From the NCBI GenBank assembly GCA_021777285.1, contig JAJYDR010000103.1, positions 1 through 8,294 of the forward strand: DNA of 8,294 bases, given 5' to 3'. The stretch comes from Actinomycetes bacterium. GTDB taxonomy: Bacteria > Actinomycetota > Acidimicrobiia > Acidimicrobiales > RAAP-2. Both the position numbers and the translations under genes were made by a program. Shown in pieces: positions 1 through 6,497 of the stretch; position 1 is the first letter of the stretch; every line of letters starts with the position of its first letter. The notes below the pieces were generated by a model. That model was not told where the DNA came from and did not search any database. It was given only the letters and a program-made list of their open reading frames with translations.

Positions 1-336
1 GTTGAGTACTTCCATGAATCCGTGAACCGACCGCGCCAGTCGGTCGATGCGGTAGATGAGGACGAGGTCGAACTCCCCGGCGGCCGCCGCGCGCAGCAGC
101 GCCTGCAGTCCCGGTCGCTCGGTCTTGGTACCGGTCTGCATGTCGAAGTAGTCCCCGACGCGCACCAGACCCGACGTGCGGGCGATGTACTCGCCGAGGC
201 TGCGCTCCTGGGCCTCGAGGGAGTGGGGCTGGTTCACCTCGTTGGTCGAGATACGCCGGTAGGTCACCACTCGCGTCACCGCCTTCGGCACCCGGCGCTG
301 GCCCCGTCCCCGCGAACGTGACTGACTCTGGGTCAT
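1..336 (-). CDS. Serine recombinase, N-terminal catalytic domain (partial, cut by window edge)
   Basis: This is the start of a serine site-specific recombinase (resolvase/invertase/large serine integrase superfamily), which breaks and rejoins DNA through a covalent phosphoserine link. The frame is open for 112 codons from the ATG at 336 down to base 1, where the window cuts it. Visible motifs are TYRRIS at residues 25-30 with the expected nucleophile Ser30, SLEAQ at 39-43, a TERPGLQ segment at about 72-78, and FDLVLIYRIDRLAR at 89-102, the conserved Arg-rich helix of the catalytic fold. A basic leader of about 20 residues precedes the domain. The ATG has a good Shine-Dalgarno at 342-347. It overlaps the stop of a small upstream ORF by ATGA, suggesting coupling. 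Because the C-terminus is missing, small resolvase versus large integrase cannot be decided. Its position beside a defence operon suggests it mobilises this region, which is inference. Confidence 0.9.
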   Translation of the reverse strand, partial: MTQSQSRSRGRGQRRVPKAVTRVVTYRRISTNEVNQPHSLEAQERSLGEYIARTSGLVRVGDYFDMQTGTKTERPGLQALLRAAAAGEFDLVLIYRIDRLARSVHGFMEVLN

Positions 337-491
337 AACTGCTCCTTCCTCACCACCGTTTCTACCGGCTCGGTCTCACATCGTCCCTCCCGGTCTCCGA
401 AGAGTGCCGGGAACTCCGACACCCCGAGGAGCTCTGACAGGGCCTCCGCTGCCTCGAGCAGGTCCTCGACGAGCGGCGCCACCAGGGTCAC
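333..491 (-). CDS. Small hypothetical protein upstream of recombinase
   Basis: An unrecognised ORF of about 52 residues (GTG start at 491) whose TGA stop overlaps the recombinase ATG as ATGA. The predicted protein is acidic and begins with a likely amphipathic helix (LVAPLVEDLLEAAEAL), followed by a short tail ending in VVRKEQL. The frame stays open upstream to 791, but that extension is Arg/Gly-rich, runs through strong inverted repeats and does not look like protein. GTG 491 is preferred because it sits just before the protein-like part and has an AGAGG a few bases upstream. Coupling to the recombinase suggests an accessory or regulatory partner, but no domain is recognised. The reading could be a chance open frame in GC-rich DNA. 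Confidence 0.42.
   Translation of the reverse strand: MTLVAPLVEDLLEAAEALSELLGVSEFPALFGDREGRCETEPVETVVRKEQL
342..347 (-). promoter_or_regulatory. Ribosome binding site of the serine recombinase
   Basis: Read on the minus strand this is AAGGAG, five bases before the ATG at 336. It is close to the ideal anti-16S match and fixes the recombinase start. It lies inside the last codons of the small ORF at 333-491. Confidence 0.7.
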
Positions 492-538
492 GCTGACCTC
501 TGGCCTACTGCGCCGCCCCGAACCGACCGAGGCCGCCT

Positions 539-607
539 GACCCCACCCCGCCGCGACGCGGCGAGCCCGAGGTCCGGCCTTGCGGTGGGGTCGCTCCCGG
601 AGGGAGC
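539..607. repeat. Nested inverted repeats (multi-stem structure)
   Basis: Three perfect stems lie together. An outer 9-bp inverted repeat pairs GACCCCACC (539-547) with GGTGGGGTC (584-592). Inside it is a 7-bp palindrome around a single A (CGCCGCG at 549-555, CGCGGCG at 557-563). Directly against the outer stem is a 6-bp hairpin (GCTCCC at 593-598, GGGAGC at 602-607). There is no T tract, so it is not an ordinary intrinsic terminator. It lies upstream of the recombinase operon and would be in its leader RNA if transcription starts further right. Confidence 0.6.
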
Positions 608-703
608 CGCCGTACTCGGGGATGTTCCCCAAGTGCTGTGTCACGTCGTCACTACTGCCGGTTCGTCGCTGCAGCGCACACGCCCGACACCAGGAAACAC
701 CAC

Positions 704-734
704 GAATTCGAGGATTTTGCGATCCTCTCGAATC
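704..734. repeat. Imperfect inverted repeat in AT-richer intergenic DNA
   Basis: ATTCGAGGAT (706-715) faces ATCCTCTCGAAT (722-733) across the loop TTTGCG. Ten base pairs form with a two-base TC bulge in the right arm. It could be an operator for a dimeric repressor, a recombinase binding site or an RNA hairpin. The sequence does not decide between these. Confidence 0.5.
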
Positions 735-799
735 ACTTTCAGGCTGGAAATGTCGGTGCCACCGGGCATACTTGGCGAATGGCCGCCCCACCGCACGGT

Positions 800-828
800 T
801 TGACTGTGATGCCGCCTTCTTTCGCTAT
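800..828 (+). promoter_or_regulatory. Possible promoter of the defence operon
   Basis: A good -35-like TTGACT (800-805) is followed after 17 bases by CGCTAT (823-828), a weak -10. It lies about 95 bases before the first methylase start, in the only AT-richer stretch upstream. The -10 is poor, so this is tentative. Confidence 0.2.
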
Positions 829-921
829 TCGTGTCCGGAGCGGCGACTGCTATGAACGGGACCACCCGGCACAGTCGGGTCGAGTATGCCGAAGCGAACA
901 GCGCGCCTCAGGTCGGTCAGA

Positions 922-1704
922 ATGACGAACGTGACCGAACTCATCCCCGAAAGGCTGGTCAAGTCCGAAGAACGCGTACGAGACCTCGGAGAGGTGTTCA
1001 CCCCCGCCGAGACGGTGGACGCGATGCTCGACCTTCTACCGGCGAAGATGTGGGCCGTTCACCCCTCACCCACTTTCCTTGAGCCCGCGTGTGGTGACGG
1101 CAATTTCCTCGTTGCGATCTTGGACCGCAAGCTCGAGCGCATTTCGAAGGACTTCGCCCAGGGCAAACTCCCTGCGGGCGACACGCCCGAGGCTGCTCAG
1201 TTTCACGCCCTCGAGGCCCTGGCATCGATCTACGCCGTGGACATCTCCTGGGAGAACGTGATCGGTGGTACCCCCGGGCACGAGATTGGGGCTCGGACGC
1301 GACTACTGACGCTGTTCACCCAGTGGAACGCCGAGGTCCTCGACAAGCGCCTAATCGCTCGCTCGCTCGTACTGCACGCCGCCGAGTGGATCGTCGAGCA
1401 CAACATCATCGTCGGCAACATGCTGCCGCGTGACGCCGAGGGCAAGCCGACGGGCCGCGACCAGATTCCACTCATCGAGTACTCCTTTGATCCAACTAGC
1501 CAGAGTGTCGAGCTGCTCCAGACCACGATGGGCGACGTGATCGCCACCGAGGAAGCCAAGACCGCCGCCGCGCCCTCGCTGTTCGGTCCTGCCGAGCCCA
1601 CCGTGCTCTGGTGTGGCAAGGCCGTGAACCTCTCTGACGCCGATCGCGTCGAGGCGCCCAAACTGCGCGGCCCCGCCCGCAACGGAACCGGGAGGCGAGC
1701 ATGA
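922..1704 (+). CDS. Small N6-adenine methylase-like protein with SAM site but no NPPY
   Basis: This 260-residue protein resembles the SAM-binding half of a class I N6-adenine DNA methyltransferase. Residues about 23-63 contain LGEVFTP, a helix ending LDLLP, and motif I, FLEPACGDGNF, at about 52-62. IYAVDIS follows at about 103-109 and matches the acidic motif II position. Where the catalytic (D/N)PP(Y/F) loop would be expected it reads NIIVGNMLP (about 161-169), so no catalytic motif is visible. ATG 922 is chosen over the in-frame ATG at 886 because the 12 extra codons include AGG, AGA, CGA and ACA, unlike the body of the gene; neither start has a strong ribosome site. The stop overlaps the next methylase by ATGA. 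It probably works with that protein as a SAM-binding or specificity partner rather than methylating alone. Other possibilities are an inactive paralogue or an unusual methylase. Confidence 0.82.
   Translation: MTNVTELIPERLVKSEERVRDLGEVFTPAETVDAMLDLLPAKMWAVHPSPTFLEPACGDGNFLVAILDRKLERISKDFAQGKLPAGDTPEAAQFHALEALASIYAVDISWENVIGGTPGHEIGARTRLLTLFTQWNAEVLDKRLIARSLVLHAAEWIVEHNIIVGNMLPRDAEGKPTGRDQIPLIEYSFDPTSQSVELLQTTMGDVIATEEAKTAAAPSLFGPAEPTVLWCGKAVNLSDADRVEAPKLRGPARNGTGRRA
1690..1695 (+). promoter_or_regulatory. Ribosome binding site of the second methylase
   Basis: GGGAGG lies five bases before the ATG at 1701, inside the end of the preceding gene. It supports that start and translational coupling through the ATGA overlap. 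Confidence 0.65.
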
Positions 1705-3218
1705 CCGCCGACTACTTGCAAGGCAACCAGCCCGACATCTTGGAGGTCATCGCCAACCTCTCTAACGATGCCGTATTCACCCCACCACGGGTGGTCAACG
1801 CAGTGCTGGACCTACTGCCCGCCGAGGTGTGGACCGACCCCACCTTGCGCTGGCTGGACCCTGCATCCAAGACCGGTGTCTTCCCGCGCGAGATCACCAA
1901 GCGCCTCATGGTCGGCCTCGCTGACGAAATCCCCGACGAAGGGGAGCGACTGCGCCACATCCTCACCGAGATGGTCTTCGCAATCGCCACCGAGGAGATC
2001 ACCGGCATGATCTCCCGTCGGTCTCTCTACTGCTCGAAAGACGCGACATCGCCCTACTCAGTCGTTCAGTTCGCCGACCCGGCTGGCAACGTGTGGCAGA
2101 AGCGTGTCAAGCACTCGTGGGACATCGAGGGGAAGTGTACCGAGTGCAAGGGGACTAGGGAGCAGCTCTTGCAGCCAGGGCGCGACAACAAGGCCTACGG
2201 CTTTATCCATGCCGATGGTCGGATGCAGATCGACAAGGAGATGGACATGAAGTTCGATGTGATCGTGGGCAATCCGCCCTATCAGATGGATGCAGACGGC
2301 GGGAACCGCACCATGCCCATCTACAACGTCTTCATCGACGAGGCCAAGAAGCTCGCGCCTCGCTACATCTCCATGATCATCCCTTCGCGGTGGATGGCTG
2401 GTGGGCTCGGCCTCAACGAGTTCCGAAACGAGATGTTGACTGACAAGAGGATTCGCAAGATCGTTGACTTCTCGAAGATGGAGAGCCTGTTCCCCGGCGT
2501 GGACTTCGAGGGGGGTGTCTGCTACTTCTTGTGGGACAGGGACAACCCTGGTTCTTGTGACGTCACATACACCCAAGACGATGTGACGGTTGGTCCACTG
2601 TCGCGCGAGCTTGACCAATACGACATCTTCGTGCGTGATGCTCGGGCTTTGGAGATACTCAACAAGGTCGTGGCCAAGCACGAGAAGTCCATCATCGAGA
2701 TCCTTGCAGCAGACAAGGAGTTCGGCATGACTTCCAACTGGACCAACTTCCGGAAGACGGCGAGGAAGGACGACATTGCCTTGTTCTACAACGACAAGGG
2801 CAAGCGGCTGACTGGCTGGATGGCGCGCAAGGATGTTCCAAAGAGTGGACACCTGATCGACTACTGGAAGGTGCTGATTCCACAGGCCTATGGGGAGCGT
2901 GGCGCGATCCCGGCGCAGGTCCTCGGTCCAACACAGATCGCAGCACCCCCCTCTACCTGCACTCAGACATATCTCTTCCTCTACGTCGAAAGCGAGGATG
3001 CTGCGAAGAGCGCTCAGGCGTATACGAAGACGCGGTTCTTCCGCTTCCTCATCTCGTTGAGGAAGATCACGCAACACGCGACGCGGTCGACCTACACCTG
3101 GGTCCCGCAGCAGACCTGGGACCACACCTGGACCGACGCGGAGCTCTACGAGAACTACGGCATCACCACAGACGAACAGGCTTACATCGAAGAAATGATC
3201 AGGGAGATGCCCGCATGA
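1701..3218 (+). CDS. Eco57I-like N6-adenine DNA methyltransferase (RM modification subunit)
   Basis: This 505-residue protein probably transfers a methyl group from SAM to the N6 of adenine in a recognition sequence, protecting host DNA. VFTPPRVV at 25-32 leads into a motif I region, WLDPASKTGVFPREI (51-65), in which a Lys-Thr-Gly form replaces the usual GxG. RRSLYCSKDA (106-115) and a CTEC pair (146-149) look like a small metal-binding or structural insert. The catalytic motif DVIVGNPPY is at 186-194, followed by YISMIIPSRW (222-231) and GGVCYFLWDRDNPG (271-284). Residues about 300-505 probably carry target recognition. The order NPPY, IIPxRW, GGVCYFLW is as I recall it from Eco57I-type methylases paired with helicase-nuclease genes. 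It overlaps both neighbours by ATGA. The methylation target cannot be read from the sequence. Confidence 0.9.
   Translation: MTADYLQGNQPDILEVIANLSNDAVFTPPRVVNAVLDLLPAEVWTDPTLRWLDPASKTGVFPREITKRLMVGLADEIPDEGERLRHILTEMVFAIATEEITGMISRRSLYCSKDATSPYSVVQFADPAGNVWQKRVKHSWDIEGKCTECKGTREQLLQPGRDNKAYGFIHADGRMQIDKEMDMKFDVIVGNPPYQMDADGGNRTMPIYNVFIDEAKKLAPRYISMIIPSRWMAGGLGLNEFRNEMLTDKRIRKIVDFSKMESLFPGVDFEGGVCYFLWDRDNPGSCDVTYTQDDVTVGPLSRELDQYDIFVRDARALEILNKVVAKHEKSIIEILAADKEFGMTSNWTNFRKTARKDDIALFYNDKGKRLTGWMARKDVPKSGHLIDYWKVLIPQAYGERGAIPAQVLGPTQIAAPPSTCTQTYLFLYVESEDAAKSAQAYTKTRFFRFLISLRKITQHATRSTYTWVPQQTWDHTWTDAELYENYGITTDEQAYIEEMIREMPA
3201..3206 (+). promoter_or_regulatory. Ribosome binding site of the GIY-YIG/helicase gene
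   Basis: AGGGAG eight bases before the ATG at 3215, within the last codons of the methylase. It supports the ATGA-coupled start. Confidence 0.6.
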
Positions 3219-5995
3219 CCGTCTCGCTGGCCGGTGGTGTCAAGCACCCGAAAATCTACGCGTACACCATCGACCGGTTCGCGTCGACCAAGTGGGAGGG
3301 CAAGCGCCAGGGCGCGGGCCTGATCAAGGTGGGCCAGACCCAGCGTGACGTGCGCGTGCGCATCCGCGAGCAGCTCGAGCAAATCAAGCTGCCGGTCACG
3401 ACCGAGCCCGACATCTTGCTCGTCGAGGCCGCGATCACCGACGACGGTCGTGTCTTCACGGACCACGAGGTGCACGCCGCGCTGCGCAAGGCCGGCTACC
3501 ACAACATCGCCGGAGAGTGGTTCGAGGCGACCAAGGACGAGGTGGCTGCCGCCATCCAAGCCGTACGTGAGGGCAAGGACCTGCCCCCGGCTCGGCCGTC
3601 TGCGAACTTCGACATGCGCCCCGAGCAGCGCCGCGCGGTCGAGCAGACCGCCGCCTACTACCGAGCCCACCCGAAGGCCGGCAAGGGTCACCAGGCGCCG
3701 GACTACCTGTGGAATGCCAAGATGCGTTTCGGCAAGACGTTTACGACCTATCAGCTCGCTCGCGAGATGGGTTGGACGCGGATCTTGGTGCTCACCTACA
3801 AGCCCGCCGTAGAACAAGCGTGGCGCGATGATCTCGCTCACCGGGACTTCGCCGGCTGGCGCTTTCACGGTAAGGAGGACGACCCCGTCGACATCGACGA
3901 CCCAAGCCCGCTCGTGTGGTTCGCCTCGTTCCAAGACGTGCTCGGCAAGGACGACGATGGCAAGGCCAAGGAGAAGAACCGCGACCTCTACAAGGTCGAA
4001 TGGGACGCCGTGGTCGTGGACGAGTATCACTTCGGCGCCTGGCGGGATGCCGCACGCTCGATCTACGTCGGCGAGGTCGACGAGATCACCGGCGAAAGGA
4101 CCGAAGGTGACAAGACCGAAGCCAAGACGGCCGATACGCCCGACCTCGAAGACGGCTTCGTCGAGGGCATCGAGGAGGCGCTGGCCAAGTCGCTGACGGT
4201 GAACCACTACCTCTACCTCTCGGGAACGCCGTTCCGCGCGCTGACCGAGGGTGAGTTCCTCGAGGACCAGGTCTACAACTGGACCTACTCCGACGAGCAG
4301 CGCGCGAAGAAGGAGTGGAGGGGTAAGCCCAACCCCTACGCCTCGCTACCACAAATGCACCTGCTCGCCTACGAGATGCCGGAGGCGCTGAAAGAGGTCG
4401 CTCTCAACAACCTCTCCGAGTTCTCACTGACCGAGTTCTTCCGCACCAAAAAGGACGGTGACAAGCCCTTCTTCATCCATGAGAACGAGGTCCAGAAGTG
4501 GTTGGACCTACTACGGGGCCAGGACCTGTCGGACCTGTGGGCCGCAGTGTCGGAGAACAACCGACCACCGATGCCCTTCGCCGACGTGAACTTGCTGACG
4601 GCCTTGCAGCACACCGTCTGGTACCTGCCCGGTGTTGACGCCTGCATCGCGATGCGCGACCTGCTACGCCGCTCGCACAACAAGTTCTTCAACGACTACC
4701 ACATCGTGGTCGCGGCCGGCAACGAAGTCGGTATGGGGCAAGAAGCTCTCGCGCCAGTCGAGCAGGCCATCACCAACGTGCCCCAAGACGCCAAGTCCAT
4801 CACCCTGTCGTGCGGCAAGCTCATGACCGGCGTCACGGTGCCGGCCTGGGCGGGCATCTTCATGCTGCGCGAGCTCAGGTCCCCCGAGACCTACTTCCAG
4901 GCGGCCTTCCGTGTCCAGAGCCCCTGGGCCTATAAGCAGGTGAACACCGAGGTCGGCGGCGAGGACGAGGTGGTGGTCAAGGAGCACTGTTACGTCCTCG
5001 ACTTCTCGCCCAACCGAGCGTTGCGCCTCATCGTCGAATACGCAACCAAGTTGCGTCCCACCACTGCGGCGGACACCGACGAAGAGGCCGCCCTGGCCGA
5101 GTTCATGGAGTTCTTGCCGGTGCTCGCCTTCGACGGCTCGGTCATGTCCACGGTCAGCGCCGGTGACGTGATCGACTACCTCACCAAGGGCATCAGCTCG
5201 TCGATGCTGGCCCGACGTTGGAACTCGCCCGAGCTCATCACGCTCGACCTCAAGGCCATGGAGGCCATCCTCGCCGACGAAGAGCTCGTGAAGAGCCTCG
5301 AGCAGATCGAGATGTTCCGCAACATCTCGGATGACCTCTCGGCACTCATCTCCTCGAACAAGGAGCTCAAGCCCAAGAAGCTCGCCAAAGAGAAGCTGAC
5401 CCCCGCCGAAAAGAAGCAGGAGGACGAGGCCAAGAAGAAGCGTGCGAGCATCAAAGACAAGCTTCGGCGCTTCCTCACACGCATCCCGGCCTTCATGTAC
5501 CTGACCGACGACCGCGAGAAGACCGTCTACGACATCATCACCCAGGTCGAGCCCGACCTCTTCGAGAAGGTCACGACGCTCTCGCTGAAAGACTTCGAGC
5601 GCCTGGTAAATGCCGGCGCGTTCAACGCCTCCAAGATGAACGACGCCGTGTGGAAGTTCCGCCAGTTCGAAGAGCCGAGCCTCTCCTACACCCGTCCCCT
5701 AGAGGTCACGACACGCGGTGGGTGGAACGTCCGCCGCGACGAGCGCTTCGCCGAGCTCATCGAGAAAGCCGTCTTGACGCCTGGCGACACCCTGACCAAC
5801 TCGGACCCGATCGACCCAGTGACGGCGATCGTGAGCGAGGACTACGGACTGCTAATAGGCGGTGTCCGATACGAGAGTCCTGACCTCGCAGCCATAGCCG
5901 TTAGCGACCGCGAGGACATAAACGGGTGGACCTACTGGACCTTAGTGAGTACGGGCAAGCCAGCGGCCAACCTCGCGAGCCTCCGAGGGAAGTAG
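3215..5995 (+). CDS. GIY-YIG nuclease / SF2 helicase / RAMA-like restriction protein
   Basis: The likely restriction subunit, 926 residues with three parts. Residues about 12-115 form a GIY-YIG nuclease of T5orf172/MUG113 type: YAY (15-17), LIKVGQT (36-42), Arg-rich helix VRIRE (48-52), the presumed catalytic Glu85 in TDHEVH, and GEWFEA (100-105). Residues about 130-600 are a DEAD/DEAH-like superfamily 2 motor: Q-like MRPEQ (134-138), a Walker A variant KMRFGKT (169-175), Walker B VVVDEYH (266-272), motif III YLSGTPF (334-340), MTGVTVP (537-543) and a motif VI-like FQAAFRVQSPW (561-571). A Lys/Glu-rich linker lies near 715-748. The tail, about 845-925, resembles a RAMA domain (LTPGDTL, VRYESPDLAAIA, INGWTYWTL), a module found in restriction and methylase proteins. 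The nuclease is fused in front of the motor, so translocation and cleavage would be in one chain. Codon use relaxes sharply after about 5850. Function is inferred from domains and neighbours. Confidence 0.9.
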   Translation: MTVSLAGGVKHPKIYAYTIDRFASTKWEGKRQGAGLIKVGQTQRDVRVRIREQLEQIKLPVTTEPDILLVEAAITDDGRVFTDHEVHAALRKAGYHNIAGEWFEATKDEVAAAIQAVREGKDLPPARPSANFDMRPEQRRAVEQTAAYYRAHPKAGKGHQAPDYLWNAKMRFGKTFTTYQLAREMGWTRILVLTYKPAVEQAWRDDLAHRDFAGWRFHGKEDDPVDIDDPSPLVWFASFQDVLGKDDDGKAKEKNRDLYKVEWDAVVVDEYHFGAWRDAARSIYVGEVDEITGERTEGDKTEAKTADTPDLEDGFVEGIEEALAKSLTVNHYLYLSGTPFRALTEGEFLEDQVYNWTYSDEQRAKKEWRGKPNPYASLPQMHLLAYEMPEALKEVALNNLSEFSLTEFFRTKKDGDKPFFIHENEVQKWLDLLRGQDLSDLWAAVSENNRPPMPFADVNLLTALQHTVWYLPGVDACIAMRDLLRRSHNKFFNDYHIVVAAGNEVGMGQEALAPVEQAITNVPQDAKSITLSCGKLMTGVTVPAWAGIFMLRELRSPETYFQAAFRVQSPWAYKQVNTEVGGEDEVVVKEHCYVLDFSPNRALRLIVEYATKLRPTTAADTDEEAALAEFMEFLPVLAFDGSVMSTVSAGDVIDYLTKGISSSMLARRWNSPELITLDLKAMEAILADEELVKSLEQIEMFRNISDDLSALISSNKELKPKKLAKEKLTPAEKKQEDEAKKKRASIKDKLRRFLTRIPAFMYLTDDREKTVYDIITQVEPDLFEKVTTLSLKDFERLVNAGAFNASKMNDAVWKFRQFEEPSLSYTRPLEVTTRGGWNVRRDERFAELIEKAVLTPGDTLTNSDPIDPVTAIVSEDYGLLIGGVRYESPDLAAIAVSDREDINGWTYWTLVSTGKPAANLASLRGK
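5985..5992 (+). promoter_or_regulatory. Ribosome binding site of the membrane-protein gene
   Basis: GAGGGAAG lies seven bases before the ATG at 6000 and overlaps the end of the helicase gene. It supports translation of the next gene from the same transcript. Confidence 0.5.
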
Positions 5996-5999
5996 CCGA

Positions 6000-6497
6000 A
6001 TGAACCTTACGATCACAGAGGTAACTCTAGCGAGCGTTGCGGTAGCCGCTGGCACCGCGCGAAGTACCTACCTCGCTAGCAAGCGTGACCGCCGGCGTCG
6101 CCTATATGGCGAAGCTGTTCAGGCAGTCCTCAAGTGGAACGAAATGCTATATCGAGTCAGGCGCCGCGGTGGCGAGCAAACTCGGGAGATCATTGAAGCG
6201 TTCCACGAGCTACAAGAGGAGCTTGACTACTACCAGGCGTGGATAGCTACGGAATCGCCATATCTTGAGCGAAGTTACACACGGCTTGTCAAATCAGTGA
6301 AGATGGAAGTGGAGCCCCTAGTCACAGCAGCCTGGAATGAGCTGCGTGAACCGCCAGGAAATACCCGAGAGGGAGATGTCCACCCAAACCCGAAGATGGA
6401 AGTCGGGCGGTTCATGACCGATGTGCGCAGGCATCTGTCGCCTTGCTTTGTACGGCACTTACGGCTTGCCTACGTCAACCGTAGGAACGCACCGTGA
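6000..6497 (+). CDS. Putative membrane-associated effector of a CBASS-like pair
   Basis: A 165-residue protein with no family I can name. Residues about 4-26 are mostly non-charged and could form one membrane helix, followed at once by a strongly basic stretch (KRDRRRRR, about 28-34) typical of a cytoplasmic anchor. The rest appears helical: EAVQAVLKWNEMLYRVRRR (38-56), EIIEAFHELQEELDYYQAWI (63-82) and a third helix near 88-115, then a variable linker and a basic C-terminus. The gene starts 4 bases after the helicase stop and ends in a GTGA overlap with a CD-NTase gene, the usual arrangement of CBASS effectors and cyclases. I infer an effector that senses a cyclic nucleotide and damages or perturbs the membrane. 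The hydrophobic stretch is weak, so a soluble helical protein is possible. Third codon positions are about 61% G/C in the first 28 codons, against about 89% at the start of the preceding gene. Confidence 0.78.
   Translation: MNLTITEVTLASVAVAAGTARSTYLASKRDRRRRLYGEAVQAVLKWNEMLYRVRRRGGEQTREIIEAFHELQEELDYYQAWIATESPYLERSYTRLVKSVKMEVEPLVTAAWNELREPPGNTREGDVHPNPKMEVGRFMTDVRRHLSPCFVRHLRLAYVNRRNAP
6483..6487 (+). promoter_or_regulatory. Ribosome binding site of the CD-NTase
   Basis: AGGAA six bases before the GTG at 6494. It favours this GTG, which overlaps the previous stop as GTGA. Confidence 0.55.

Larger units (their letters stand above)
492..921. other. Intergenic region between divergent recombinase and defence operons
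   Basis: About 430 bases with no convincing gene on either strand. Several short frames are open here, but they contradict each other, have Arg/Pro/Ser-rich products and start without ribosome sites. The left half (about 500-620) is very GC-rich and contains nested inverted repeats. The right half (about 640-880) is visibly richer in A/T and holds an imperfect hairpin and a possible promoter. Two divergent transcription units leave this region, so regulatory sites for both should lie here. An attachment site for the recombinase is possible but cannot be shown from one junction. Confidence 0.6.

Noticed and set aside
539..607. tRNA or attachment-site tRNA gene
   Set aside because: Multiple stems are present, but there is no T-loop TTC motif, no anticodon arm of the right size and no acceptor end.
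492..791. Upstream extension of the small minus-strand ORF to a 152-residue protein
   Set aside because: The extra residues are Arg/Gly/Ser-rich, run through the inverted repeats and lack a ribosome site. Only the last third looks like protein.
585..803. Plus-strand short frames in the intergenic region
   Set aside because: Pro/Ser/Arg-rich products in mutually overlapping frames with no Shine-Dalgarno and no codon bias.
641..865. Minus-strand 74-residue frame with a protein-like stretch (SLKVIREDRKILEFVVF)
   Set aside because: No ribosome site or recognised domain, and it spans the 704-734 hairpin. It could be a decayed fragment, but nothing supports a gene call.
2058..3125. Long minus-strand frame of 355 codons opposite the methylase
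   Set aside because: It is a mirror of a high-GC3 gene. The opposite strand encodes intact NPPY and other methylase motifs, while this product is Leu/Val/His-rich with no domain.
3182..4207. Long minus-strand frame of 341 codons opposite the helicase
   Set aside because: It is antisense to the GIY-YIG and Walker motifs of the real gene; length alone is expected from third-position G/C bias.
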